Made by a program: the position numbers and the translations under genes. The notes below the pieces were generated by a model. That model was not told where the DNA came from, searched no databases, and worked only from the letters and a program-made list of their open reading frames with translations. A stretch of 64,000 bases of DNA from Gemmatimonadetes bacterium T265 (GTDB lineage: Bacteria; Gemmatimonadota; Gemmatimonadetes; Gemmatimonadales; Gemmatimonadaceae): the NCBI GenBank assembly GCA_019973575.1, contig BPUI01000001.1, positions 1,438,342-1,502,341 of the forward strand, given 5' to 3'. Positions 18,370 to 26,631 of this stretch are shown in pieces; the first letter of the stretch is position 1, and the number at the start of each line of letters is the position of its first letter.

Positions 18370-20733
18370 TCAGAAGCCGGCCGTGACGCGTACCCGCACC
18401 GCGCGCCCCGGCAGGTTGTACCCGCGCTTCTCGTAATAATTCTCGTTCGTGAGGTTGTCGACGAGCGCCTCCACCCGGTACCGCTCCCGCAGGCGCACCC
18501 CGGCCGTCAGGTCGACGACGAGGAACGCCGGGTAGAGGATGTCCGACACGTCGTTGAAGTTCGAGAAGTCGTAGTCGAACCGCCGCCCCACGTACCGCCC
18601 GGCGAGGCGCGCGGAGAAAGGACCGGCGCCGGCGTACTCGGCCCCCGCGGTCGCCGCGAGGTTCGCGACGTTGCGGATGCGCGTCGTCGTGCTCGCCGGG
18701 CCGAGGACGATGCGCGAGAACACCGCGCGCGTGTCGAGGTGCTGCACCGCCGAGAGCCCGGCCGTGTCGACCGCGACCGTCGGCGTCGTCTCCTCCGCGC
18801 GGAAGTAGCGCGTGCCGCCGGCGAAGAAGGCGAGCGAGTAGGCATTGCCTAACGCGCGCCCGAGGTCGTAGCGGACCGTCGCCTCGAGGCCGCGGATGCG
18901 CGCCCGCCCCGCGTTGGCCGCGGTCTGGATGCTCGCGATCCGGTCGCCCGCGGCCGTCGTCGGGCCGGCGCCGGCGGGGAACGCGGCGAACGCGGTCGTG
19001 ATGCGGTCGGTGACGTCGGTGTGGAAGTACGTCACGTCGAGGTCGAGCGCGCGCGCCGGGAGCGCGTACGAGAGGCCGCCGTCGACGGTGACCGAGTGCT
19101 CGGGGCGCAGGTTCGGGTTGCCGACCGTGATCTCGGCCCCGGTCGGCGAGGTGGTGAACGCGTACCCCGCCGTGCCGAACGCGTCGGGGGCGACGAAGGC
19201 GCGCCCCGCGGTGGCGTGCGCGCGGAGGCCGCCGCCGACCTCGGCCTGCAGCCCCGCGCTCGGGTTGAAGACGGTGAAGTGGTCGGTGCCGGGCGTGACG
19301 TCGGGGCGGAAGGGCGTCGCGCGCACGTCGAGCGTGATGCGGTCGAGCCGTCCGCCTAACGTCCCGGTCACGCGGCCGCCCGGGCTCCGCAGCCGCGCCT
19401 CGGCGAAGCCCGCGGCGCTCGACAGGCGCGAGTCGGGGCTGTAGGTGCCGACCTGGCTCGTCACGCCGTCCGTCTGCGCGAAGCTCTGCGACGACGCGTC
19501 GGCGCGCGACGCGTCGAACCCCGCGGTGAGCGACTGGCCCGCGTAGCGCAGCACGTCCTGCAACTGCAGCCCCGTCGTCGCGGTCGTGCCCGTGTAGTCG
19601 ATGAAGCGCGGGCCCGTGGGCGTGTCGTAGTACTCGGCCCGCTCGCGGGCGTTGTAGAGGCGGAGCGTCGGCGCCTGCGTGAGGCCGGCCGCCCCGGTGT
19701 CGGCCGCGAAGGCCCGGAGGTCGCGGCCGATGGTGACGTCCTGCGTGCCGCGGCGCGTGTTCTTGCGGCCGTCGCCCGTGTAGTCGCTCCCGATCGCGTA
19801 GAGGTCGCCCGGGGTGAGCACGTTGTCGGCGCGGAACAGCTCGCCGCGCACGTCGACGCGCATCGCGCCCGGCAGCGCGACGCCGACGCGGGCGCTCCCG
19901 CTCCCCGTCGTGTAGGTCGTGAAGTCGCGCACGAGCCCGTTGCCCGCGGTGTCGCCCACCGTGCGCGACGGCGTGCTCGTGCCGGTGTAGACCTTCGTCG
20001 CGTCCGTGCCGCCGACGAGGGAGCGGAACAGCCCGTCGCCGCCGATGCGGTAGTTCTGCGCCTCCTCGTAGCGGCGCCCGGCGACGTCGGCGTCGATCGC
20101 GTAGCCGCCGGGGCGCGCCAGCACGCCGCCCGCGCGCCCGGTGAGCTCGCTCTGCGCGAAGGTGCCGTAGGCCGCGCTCACCGCGCCGTTGGGCGCGCCG
20201 TGCGACGCGCGCGTGATGAAGTTGACGACGCCGCCCATCGCGCTCGAGCCGTAGAGCGCGGACGCGGGGCCCTTGAGGACCTCGATGCGCTCGACGTTGG
20301 AGAGGTCGACGGTGGAGAGGTTGTAGACGCCCGACGGGCGCCCGTCGATGAGGAGCAGCACGGTCTGCTGGAGCGTGCCCTCGGTCGGCTGGAAGCCGCG
20401 GATGCCGACGCCGCCGAGGATCCCCGGGTACTGCACGACGTCGAGGCCGGCGATCTTCTTGAGCGCGTCGACCGCGTCGTTGACGGGCGTGCGCTCGATC
20501 TCGGCGCGCGTGATGGTGACGACGCGCTGCGGCACCTCGTCGGCGGGGGCCGGGGCGCGGGTCGCGGTGACGACGACGGGCGCGAGGCGGCGCGCGGCGT
20601 CGCGGACGGAGTCGCGCGCGGCCGAGTCCGGACGCTGCGGCTGTTGGGCGGCGAGCGGCGCGGCGGCGGCGATGCACGCGGCGAGGACGGCGGCGTGCGC
20701 CGGGCGGGACGACATGGACGACGACGGGGACAC
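18370..20733 (-). CDS. btuB: TonB-dependent corrinoid receptor (BtuB-like)
   Basis: A 787-residue outer-membrane receptor. It has a signal peptide ending near AAPLAAQQ and a plug domain at about residues 50-170 ([77 protein letters not shown]). A long barrel of alternating polar and aromatic strands follows, ending in RVTAGF, a normal C-terminal Phe for barrel insertion. Corrinoid specificity is inferred from its place between btuD and cobO behind a cobalamin riboswitch. GTG 20733 is used; ATG 20715 is an alternative start. Confidence 0.9.
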   Translation of the reverse strand: MSPSSSMSSRPAHAAVLAACIAAAAPLAAQQPQRPDSAARDSVRDAARRLAPVVVTATRAPAPADEVPQRVVTITRAEIERTPVNDAVDALKKIAGLDVVQYPGILGGVGIRGFQPTEGTLQQTVLLLIDGRPSGVYNLSTVDLSNVERIEVLKGPASALYGSSAMGGVVNFITRASHGAPNGAVSAAYGTFAQSELTGRAGGVLARPGGYAIDADVAGRRYEEAQNYRIGGDGLFRSLVGGTDATKVYTGTSTPSRTVGDTAGNGLVRDFTTYTTGSGSARVGVALPGAMRVDVRGELFRADNVLTPGDLYAIGSDYTGDGRKNTRRGTQDVTIGRDLRAFAADTGAAGLTQAPTLRLYNARERAEYYDTPTGPRFIDYTGTTATTGLQLQDVLRYAGQSLTAGFDASRADASSQSFAQTDGVTSQVGTYSPDSRLSSAAGFAEARLRSPGGRVTGTLGGRLDRITLDVRATPFRPDVTPGTDHFTVFNPSAGLQAEVGGGLRAHATAGRAFVAPDAFGTAGYAFTTSPTGAEITVGNPNLRPEHSVTVDGGLSYALPARALDLDVTYFHTDVTDRITTAFAAFPAGAGPTTAAGDRIASIQTAANAGRARIRGLEATVRYDLGRALGNAYSLAFFAGGTRYFRAEETTPTVAVDTAGLSAVQHLDTRAVFSRIVLGPASTTTRIRNVANLAATAGAEYAGAGPFSARLAGRYVGRRFDYDFSNFNDVSDILYPAFLVVDLTAGVRLRERYRVEALVDNLTNENYYEKRGYNLPGRAVRVRVTAGF

Positions 20734-20751
20734 GGGTGACGGCGCGCCGCG

Positions 20752-21618
20752 TTAGGCAGCGGCGGGGACGGGGTCGAGCGGGACGATCTGCGGCGCCGCG
20801 CCGCGCGGGCCGGCGTGCGTGCCGACGGCGACGGGCCAGCCGTAGACGTGCGAAACGCGCTCGGCCGTGAGCACGTCGGCGGGCGCCCCGGCCGCGGCCA
20901 CGCGCCCCTCGTGCATGAGCACGAGCTGGTCGGCGTGGCGCGCGGCGAGGTTGAGGTTGTGGGTGACGAGGAGCACCGTGGTGCCCGCGTCGGCGAGGGC
21001 GCGCACGAGGCCGAAGACCTCCATCTCGTGCGCGAGGTCGAGCGCGGCGGTGGGCTCGTCGAGGGCGAGCGCGGCTCCCGGGGCGGGGCCCCCCGACGGC
21101 CCCGCGGCCACCTGGGCGAGCGCGCGCGCCAGCCGCGCGCGCTGCCGCTCGCCGCCGCTCAGCGTGCCCACCGCCCGCTCGGCGAAGTCCTGCATGCCGA
21201 CGCGGGCGATGGCCGCGTCGACGACCGCGCGGTCCGCGGCGCGCGCGGGCTCCCAGCGGCCGAGGTGCGGGTAGCGGCCCATTTCGACGAGGTCGCGCAC
21301 GGTGAGCGGGAAGGCGAACTCTTCCCCCTGCGGCACCACGCCCACGCGCCGCGCCAGCTCGGCGCGCGGCCACGCCCCCGCCGCGGCGCCCAACGGCCGG
21401 CCGGCGAACGCGACCGAGCCCGCGGCCGGCGGCAGGGTGCCTAACAACAGGGCGAGCAGCGTCGACTTGCCCGCGCCGTTGGGCCCGAGCACGGCGGTGA
21501 GGCGCGCGGGCGGCACGTCGAGCGTCACGCCGTCGACCGCGGGGCGCGCGGCGCCGGGGTGGCGGTAGCGGAGCTCCCGCGCGGTCCAGCCGGCGGGCGC
21601 GGCGGCCGCGCCGGTCAC
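20752..21618 (-). CDS. btuD: Corrinoid ABC importer ATPase
   Basis: A 288-residue FecE/BtuD-type ATPase: Walker [10 protein letters not shown] near residue 40, Q-loop [11 protein letters not shown], signature [17 protein letters not shown], Walker [13 protein letters not shown] and the H-loop VTHNLN. A Gly/Pro-rich insertion ([13 protein letters not shown]) lies between signature and Walker B. GTG 21618 overlaps the btuC stop by four bases. It energises transfer of corrinoid through BtuC. Confidence 0.95.
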   Translation of the reverse strand: MTGAAAAPAGWTARELRYRHPGAARPAVDGVTLDVPPARLTAVLGPNGAGKSTLLALLLGTLPPAAGSVAFAGRPLGAAAGAWPRAELARRVGVVPQGEEFAFPLTVRDLVEMGRYPHLGRWEPARAADRAVVDAAIARVGMQDFAERAVGTLSGGERQRARLARALAQVAAGPSGGPAPGAALALDEPTAALDLAHEMEVFGLVRALADAGTTVLLVTHNLNLAARHADQLVLMHEGRVAAAGAPADVLTAERVSHVYGWPVAVGTHAGPRGAAPQIVPLDPVPAAA

Positions 21619-22631
21619 GCCGCCCCCGGCCGCCGCAGCAGCCAGACGAAGAACGGCACGCCGACGAACGCGGTGACCACGCCGACGGGCAGCTCGGTGG
21701 CGCCGGCCGCGGTGCGGGCGACGGTGTCGGCCGCGACGAGGAAGGTCGCGCCCGCGAGCGCCGCCGCCGGCAGCAGCGCGCGGTGGTCGCTCCCCCAGAC
21801 GAGCCGCACCGCGTGCGGCACGACGAGCCCGACGAAGCCGATCGTGCCGCTCGCCGCGACCGACGCGGCCGCGAGTAGCGTCGCGACGCCGAACGCGACG
21901 AGCTTGGTGCGCTCGACGCGCGCGCCGAGGTGTGCGGCGGTGGCCTCGCCGACGGCGAGCAGGTTGAGCGGGCGGGCGAGCGCGAGCAGCGCGGCGAGCG
22001 CCGGGGCGAGGCAGAGGCCTAACGCGCCCACCGAGCCCCACGTCGCGCCGGCGTGGCTCCCCATCATCCAGAAGACGGCCGAGCGCACCGCCTCGACGTC
22101 GGCGAAGGAGAGCGCGAGCCAGACCGCGGCGACGAGGAAGCTGCTCGTCGCGACGCCGGCGAGGAGGAGCACGCGCGCGTCGAGCGCGCGTCCGACGCCC
22201 GCGGCGATGCGGAGGACGAGCAGCATCGTCCCGGCCGCGCCGGCGAACGCGGCCGCGGGGAGCGCGAGCGCGCTACGCGCGGCGAGCCCCGTCGCGATGG
22301 TGAACACCGCGCCGGCCGCCGCGCCGCTCGACACGCCGAGCACGTAGGGGTCGGCGAGCGGGTTGCGGAGCAGCGCCTGGAACGTCGCGCCGCTCGCCGC
22401 GAGTGCGGCGCCGACGAGCGCGGCCTGTACGGCGCGCGGCAGCCGCAGCGCGCGGACGATCGTGACCACGGTCGGGTCGCCGCGCCCGGCGACCGCGCGG
22501 AGCACGGCGCCGGTCGAGAGCGACGTCGCGCCGAGCCGCACCGCGCCGACGAGCGCGGCGGCGAGCACGGCGGCGAGCACGACGAGGCGCGCCGCGAGCG
22601 TCCAGCGCGAGGGCGCACTGCCTACCGTCAT
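21615..22631 (-). CDS. btuC: Corrinoid ABC importer permease
   Basis: A 338-residue FecCD/BtuC family permease with about ten membrane helices and family landmarks [54 protein letters not shown] and ADTVARTA. It starts with ATG directly after the btuF TAG (TAGATG), so translation of the two is likely coupled. Confidence 0.96.
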   Translation of the reverse strand: MTVGSAPSRWTLAARLVVLAAVLAAALVGAVRLGATSLSTGAVLRAVAGRGDPTVVTIVRALRLPRAVQAALVGAALAASGATFQALLRNPLADPYVLGVSSGAAAGAVFTIATGLAARSALALPAAAFAGAAGTMLLVLRIAAGVGRALDARVLLLAGVATSSFLVAAVWLALSFADVEAVRSAVFWMMGSHAGATWGSVGALGLCLAPALAALLALARPLNLLAVGEATAAHLGARVERTKLVAFGVATLLAAASVAASGTIGFVGLVVPHAVRLVWGSDHRALLPAAALAGATFLVAADTVARTAAGATELPVGVVTAFVGVPFFVWLLRRPGAA

Positions 22632-23606
22632 CTACCGTCCCGCCGCCGCGGCGGCGAGCTCGGGGTGGAGCACCGCGCGCAGCGCGCGCGCGGCCTCGCC
22701 GACGTGCGGGCCGGGGCGGTTGACGAGGTTCTCGTCGACGGTGACGACGTGCCCCGCGCGCACCGCGCCCACGTCGCGCCAGCCGCCGCGCGCGCGCAGC
22801 TCGGCGAGCGCGGTGCCGGGCACCTCGTTGCGCGACCGCTCGCCGCGCGGCACGACGACGAGGTCGGGCGCGCGGCGGACGATCTCCTCCATGCTCACCG
22901 TCGGCCACGACTGCCGGACGTCGGGGAAGATCGACTGGCCGCCCGCGAGGCCGACGAGCTGCGCGACGAAGGTCTGCGGCCCCGCGGTCATCGGCGGGTC
23001 GTTGGAGACGACGTAGAACACGCGCGGCCGGGGCCGGCCGGCGACGGAGCGGCGCACGGCGTCGAAGTCGTGGTGGATCGACGCGGCGACCGCGGCGGCC
23101 GCGGAATCGCGCCCCGCGAGGCGGCCGATCGCGGCGAGGTTGCGGAAGACGTCGACCGTGTCCTCGGTGCGGAGCGAGAAGACGGGGATGCCTAACGAGG
23201 CGAGCTTCTCGCGCACCTCCCCGCGCCGGTCGTTCTCCCAGCCGAGCACGAGGTCGGGGCGGAGGGCGACGATGGCCTCGACGCTCGGGTCGAGCCCGCC
23301 GCCCACCGACGGGAGCGCCGCGACCTCGGGGGCGACGTCGTAGCGCGTGCGGCCGACGAGGCGGTCGGCGGCGCCGAGGGCGACGAGGGTCTCGGTCGCG
23401 CTCGGGATGAGGCAGACGACGCGGCGCGCGGGGCCGGCGAGGTGGACGGGGCGGCCGCCGTCGTCGGTGACGGTGATCGCGGCCGGCCGGCCCGCGGCGG
23501 GAGCCGCCGCCGCGCGCCGGTCGCCGCAGCGCGTGGCGGCGAGCACGCACGCGCCGAGCGCGAGTCGCGCGGCGCGGCGGAGTCTGGTGGCCTGGGGGGA
23601 AAACAC
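22632..23606 (-). CDS. btuF: Corrinoid ABC importer substrate-binding protein
   Basis: A 324-residue BtuF-like periplasmic binding protein. The N-terminus has a hydrophobic segment with a possible lipobox (ATRCGD). The binding domain starts ITVTDDGGRPVHL and continues RRVVCLIPSATETLVALGAADRLVGRT, LPSVGGGLDPSVEAIVALRPDLVLG and VVSNDPPMTAGP. It is the first gene behind the cobalamin riboswitch. Its GTG start (23606) has AAGGA seven bases upstream, inside the 3' arm of the hairpin at 23609-23638, so folding of that hairpin would hide the ribosome site. Confidence 0.93.
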   Translation of the reverse strand: MFSPQATRLRRAARLALGACVLAATRCGDRRAAAAPAAGRPAAITVTDDGGRPVHLAGPARRVVCLIPSATETLVALGAADRLVGRTRYDVAPEVAALPSVGGGLDPSVEAIVALRPDLVLGWENDRRGEVREKLASLGIPVFSLRTEDTVDVFRNLAAIGRLAGRDSAAAAVAASIHHDFDAVRRSVAGRPRPRVFYVVSNDPPMTAGPQTFVAQLVGLAGGQSIFPDVRQSWPTVSMEEIVRRAPDLVVVPRGERSRNEVPGTALAELRARGGWRDVGAVRAGHVVTVDENLVNRPGPHVGEAARALRAVLHPELAAAAAGR

Positions 23607-23638
23607 GAACCCGTCCTTTCGGAAGCCGAAGGACGGGT
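23604..23638 (-). promoter_or_regulatory. Riboswitch expression platform: hairpin over the btuF ribosome site
   Basis: On the minus strand ACCCGTCCTT pairs with AAGGACGGGT (10 bp, extendable across a CGG/CCG inner pair). AAGGA of the 3' arm is the btuF Shine-Dalgarno and the start codon follows after seven bases as GTGTTTTCC. The stem can act by hiding the ribosome site or, with the T-run, as a terminator; sequestration is favoured because the start codon sits inside the T-run. Confidence 0.7.
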
Positions 23639-23734
23639 GGGGGAGGATGGGGCCACGAGGGGCCGGCGCGGGGGCTCTGCCCCGACTCGGCCATCCACCC
23701 CGCACCCCTCCCTCGAGGGGCTTGCATGCGGGCG

Positions 23735-23930
23735 CGGGCGGGGCCGGTCTCCTGACTCGAGGCGGGGCCGCCCGCCTTCCCGGAGTGCCGAGGTGGCGCT
23801 CCAGTGGCGTGGTGGGCGGTCCGGGGGCGGCGCGCGTGCCGATGGGGCCGGTGCACACGCGTCGCGCCTCTCACAGTGGCGGGGCCGTGCCGGATTCGCA
23901 CCGGCTTCCAACTACGTGACCCCGCCCGCA
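23735..23930 (-). promoter_or_regulatory. Cobalamin riboswitch (AdoCbl-type)
   Basis: Minus strand, upstream of btuF. The 5' part reads GCCGGTGCGAATCCGGCACG followed by GGCCCCGCCACTGTGA, the conserved core opening. The 3' part has a perfect B12 box AGTCAGGAGACCGGCC at 23742-23757. The order and about 190-nt length fit the cobalamin aptamer. It should turn down the uptake/salvage operon when adenosylcobalamin is plentiful. Confidence 0.96.
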
Positions 23931-24144
23931 CCATCAGTTGTGAGGTCAACCGTAGTCGGGCTGCGCGGCGCAGGCAAGGGAACGGCGGGCTCGTGCGCTG
24001 GCGGCCCGGCGACGGCCGGACCAGACGGTACGCTCCGCTCGAGGGGGACGCCCCGGGGCTGCCGTCCCGTGCACGCCATTGCTCCCGCCGTCCGCGCGGG
24101 CGATTCTCCCCGGATGCCCTCCGCCCCGCCCCCGGCGCCCGCGC

Positions 24145-24777
24145 GTGCCTAACGCATCCGGCGCTCCCGGCGCGCTCCCCCTCACCCTCCTGCTCGGCGG
24201 CGTGCGGTCGGGCAAGAGCGCCCGCGCCGTCGCGCTGGCCGCGGCGCTCGCGGGGGGCCGCGGGCGCGTGCTGTTCGCCGCCACGGCGGAGGCGTTCGAC
24301 GACGACATGGCGCGTCGGATCGCGGCGCACCGGGCCGAGCGGCCGGCGCACTGGGACACGCTGGAAGCGCCGCTCGACCTGCCGGGCGCGCTGACACGCA
24401 CGCTCGCCGCCGCGCCGGAGCCTTACGCCGCCGTGGTCGTCGACTGCCTCACGCTCTGGACCAGCAACCTGCTGCTCGCGCTGCCCGACCCGCGCAACGC
24501 GGAGGCGGTCGCGGCGGCGCGGGCCGGCGAGCTGCTCGCGGCGGCGGCCGCGGCGGCGCCCGCGGCGGCGCCCGCGGCGGGCGGGCCGCGCTGGGTCGTG
24601 GTGAGCAACGAGGTCGGGCTCGGCGTCGTCCCGCCGACGCCGTTAGGCCGCGCCTTCCGCGACGCGCTCGGCCGCGTGAACCAGCGGGTCGCCGCGGCGG
24701 CGGACGAGGTGACGCTGATGGTGGCGGGGCTGGAGGTGCCGGTGCGGCGCCGCGCGGGCGGCGCCGCACCGGCCTAA
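24145..24777 (+). CDS. cobU: Adenosylcobinamide kinase / adenosylcobinamide-phosphate guanylyltransferase
   Basis: A 210-residue CobU: P-loop GGVRSGKSARAVALA near the N-terminus, FAATAEAFDDDMARRIAAHRAERP, a DCLTLWTSNLL motif and VVSNEVGLGVVPPTPLGRAFRD. It phosphorylates adenosylcobinamide and adds GMP to give AdoCbi-GDP, the CobS substrate. GTG 24145 places the P-loop near residue 18 as usual; the frame is open upstream but without similarity. It diverges from the riboswitch operon and completes the salvage set. An Ala-rich stretch (GELLAAAAAAAPAAAPAAGG) is a low-complexity insert. Confidence 0.93.
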   Translation: MPNASGAPGALPLTLLLGGVRSGKSARAVALAAALAGGRGRVLFAATAEAFDDDMARRIAAHRAERPAHWDTLEAPLDLPGALTRTLAAAPEPYAAVVVDCLTLWTSNLLLALPDPRNAEAVAAARAGELLAAAAAAAPAAAPAAGGPRWVVVSNEVGLGVVPPTPLGRAFRDALGRVNQRVAAAADEVTLMVAGLEVPVRRRAGGAAPA

Positions 24778-24811
24778 CCGCGCGGGCGGCGGCCCGCACC
24801 CCGCCCGCCGG

Positions 24812-25309
24812 TCACGGCGGCGCGGCCGCGGCGCGCGTCGAGTCCTCGAAGCCGAGGAACCGGTCCAGCCGCCAGCGCCCGTCGGCCCCCCGGACCAGGG
24901 CGCTGGCGTACCGGCCGAACTCCGTCCGGCGCACGCCGGCCGAGTCGCGCCAGGACTGCTCGAACGCGCCGAACTCGGTCGCGTGGTCGGCCGCGAGCCG
25001 CCGCGCCGCGACGCGCAGCCGGAGCGCGAGGTCGCGCTGGCCGGTCCAGTTGTCGCGCGCCATCGCCGCCAGCGCGGCGGGCCCCCGCACGGCGGGCAAC
25101 GCCGGCCACTCGAAGACGGCCGTGTCGGTGTAGAGCGCCGCGTACGCCGCGGGGTCGCGGCGGCGGTACGCGTCGACGAGGCGCGCGTTCAGCGCGTCGA
25201 GGCCGGCGCCCGCCGCGTCGGTCCGCGCCTCCGCCGTCGGCCGCGCCGGCGCGCACGCCACGACCGCGGCACAGGCGAGGAGGACGATGTGCATCAGTGG
25301 TCGTCGCAT
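24812..25309 (-). CDS. NTF2-like (DUF4440/SnoaL-type) lipoprotein
   Basis: A 165-residue protein with a short lipoprotein signal (LLACAAVVACAP, lipid Cys near residue 19) and a cone-shaped NTF2-like domain: LNARLVDAYRRRDPAAYAALYTDTAVFEWP, later TEFGRYASALVRGADGRWRLDRFLGF. No catalytic residues can be assigned. ATG 25309 gives the best signal; ATG 25294 is possible. It is convergent with cobU, 34 nt apart. Confidence 0.75.
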   Translation of the reverse strand: MRRPLMHIVLLACAAVVACAPARPTAEARTDAAGAGLDALNARLVDAYRRRDPAAYAALYTDTAVFEWPALPAVRGPAALAAMARDNWTGQRDLALRLRVAARRLAADHATEFGAFEQSWRDSAGVRRTEFGRYASALVRGADGRWRLDRFLGFEDSTRAAAAPP

Positions 25310-25502
25310 ATGTCGCTGGTCCTCCACACGAGAGGTCGAGCTGCGAGGCGGCCCGCGCGGGACCGGATCGGCCGATATGGGTCGGCCGCCTTGTTAGATG
25401 CAATACTCTGTCAGGGTTGGCCGCGGAGGTGCCGGGCCCAGACGAGGCTACCGCTCGGCACGCCGAGGCGCTACGGTGGCCCGACCGCCTTCCGCGACTC
25501 CC

Positions 25503-25700
25503 CGTGCCAGCGGTCCGCGGCATCCACGGCCCGTTCCGGCTCTACTTCGTGAGCTTCGATTGCAACGAGCCGCCGCACGTCCACGTCCAGCGGGACCGGG
25601 CCACGGCCAAGTTCTGGCTCGACCCGCTCATCCTGGCGGCCGACCACGGCCCGAGCCCCCGCGCCCTCGCGGTCGAGGTGACCGAAGGTCGACGCGGACC
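25503..25700 (+). pseudogene. Truncated or frameshifted DUF4160 gene
   Basis: From GTG 25503 the frame gives GIHGPFRLYFVSFDCNEPPH, then VHVQRDRATAKFWLDPLILA, a clear DUF4160 core (usually a small partner in toxin-antitoxin-like pairs with DUF2442). After about residue 45 the match dissolves into Arg/Pro-rich sequence, so the C-terminal helix is lost or frameshifted. The rest of 25310-25903 contains no gene I can support, only two copies of the GTTAGGC heptamer. Confidence 0.6.
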
Positions 25701-25903
25701 TCGGCGTCCGCGGGATGCTCGGCGGCGTACCGGCCCCGCGGCCTCCGGGTCGGTAGGCGCCTCCGCCCGGCCGGCGTCGGGGAAGGACCGCCGCCTAACG
25801 CAGCGGTCGCGCCGCGAACCTCCGAGGCGGATCGGCGCCCGCGTGCGACGGTGCCGGCCGGCGCGCCGGGGCGTCGTTAGGCTCGGGCGCCGTCGCGGCG
25901 GGG

Positions 25904-26428
25904 TCAGCGCCGCGCGAGCGCCGCGCGCCCGCGCACGTCGAGCGGCACCGTGACGTCGCCGACGGGCGTGTGCGCGAGCACGACGTCGCCGAGCACGCGG
26001 TACTCCGCGTCGCCGGTCGTCGCGGCGCCGCTCAGCACGCCGACGCCCGCGCGCAGGAGCCCGGCGAGCGGCACCGTCACGGGCAGCACCAGCGTGGCCG
26101 AGTCGCGCGCCGCCACCGCCAGCGAGTCCGTCGCCTCCCCGCCCCCGACCTCGGCCGAGTCGGCCGTGAGCAGGTGGTAGCGCACGCGCGCCGCGCGCAG
26201 CGGGTACGGGTTGGGGTTGTGGACGACCGCGACTACGTCGATCGTCCCGCCGGTCGGCGACACGCCGCGCAGCGTCGCGCCGCTGAAGGTCACCGTCGGG
26301 CGTTGGAAGGCCCGGTCGACGGCCGCGCGGCAGCCCGCCGCGGCGAGCCCGGCGACCCCGAGCCCGGCGACGACGAGCCCGACGGACGCGGCCCGCGCGG
26401 ACCGGAGGCCGGATGGGGAGGAAGGCAT
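25904..26428 (-). CDS. LEA14-like (WHy domain) lipoprotein
   Basis: A 174-residue predicted lipoprotein (AGLAAAGCRA, Cys about residue 33). The domain has the LEA type 2 pattern: a beta strand, then IDVVAVVHNPNPYPLRAARVRYHLL, where the NPNPYPL turn is the family hallmark, then LPVTVPLAGLLRAG and a closing VTVPLDVRG. Likely periplasmic; function unknown. ATG 26428 is selected for its signal peptide. Confidence 0.85.
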   Translation of the reverse strand: MPSSPSGLRSARAASVGLVVAGLGVAGLAAAGCRAAVDRAFQRPTVTFSGATLRGVSPTGGTIDVVAVVHNPNPYPLRAARVRYHLLTADSAEVGGGEATDSLAVAARDSATLVLPVTVPLAGLLRAGVGVLSGAATTGDAEYRVLGDVVLAHTPVGDVTVPLDVRGRAALARR

Positions 26429-26631
26429 GCGCGTCCCCCCTGCAAGGGCCGGGCGCGGTCGCGTGGCGCGCCGGCGCGCCACGCCGGTGCACTATAAGGC
26501 GTGCCGCAGACAGGGACCCGGACGATCCAGCAGCCCGGCGGCGGCGCGAACAGGCCCGCGTGACGAAACCCTCACGCGCCGATCACACAACGAAAGCCGC
26601 GCGCCAGGTGACGACGGCGCCGCGATCCGTC

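Noticed and set aside
17687-21373. 1228-codon minus-strand frame reading through btuD and btuB into cobO
   Set aside because: Only its last 214 codons (cobO) make sense; the rest is a shadow frame of btuB and btuD.
23887-23920. tRNA-like TTCGCACC word
   Set aside because: It is part of the cobalamin riboswitch core on the minus strand; no cloverleaf could be drawn.
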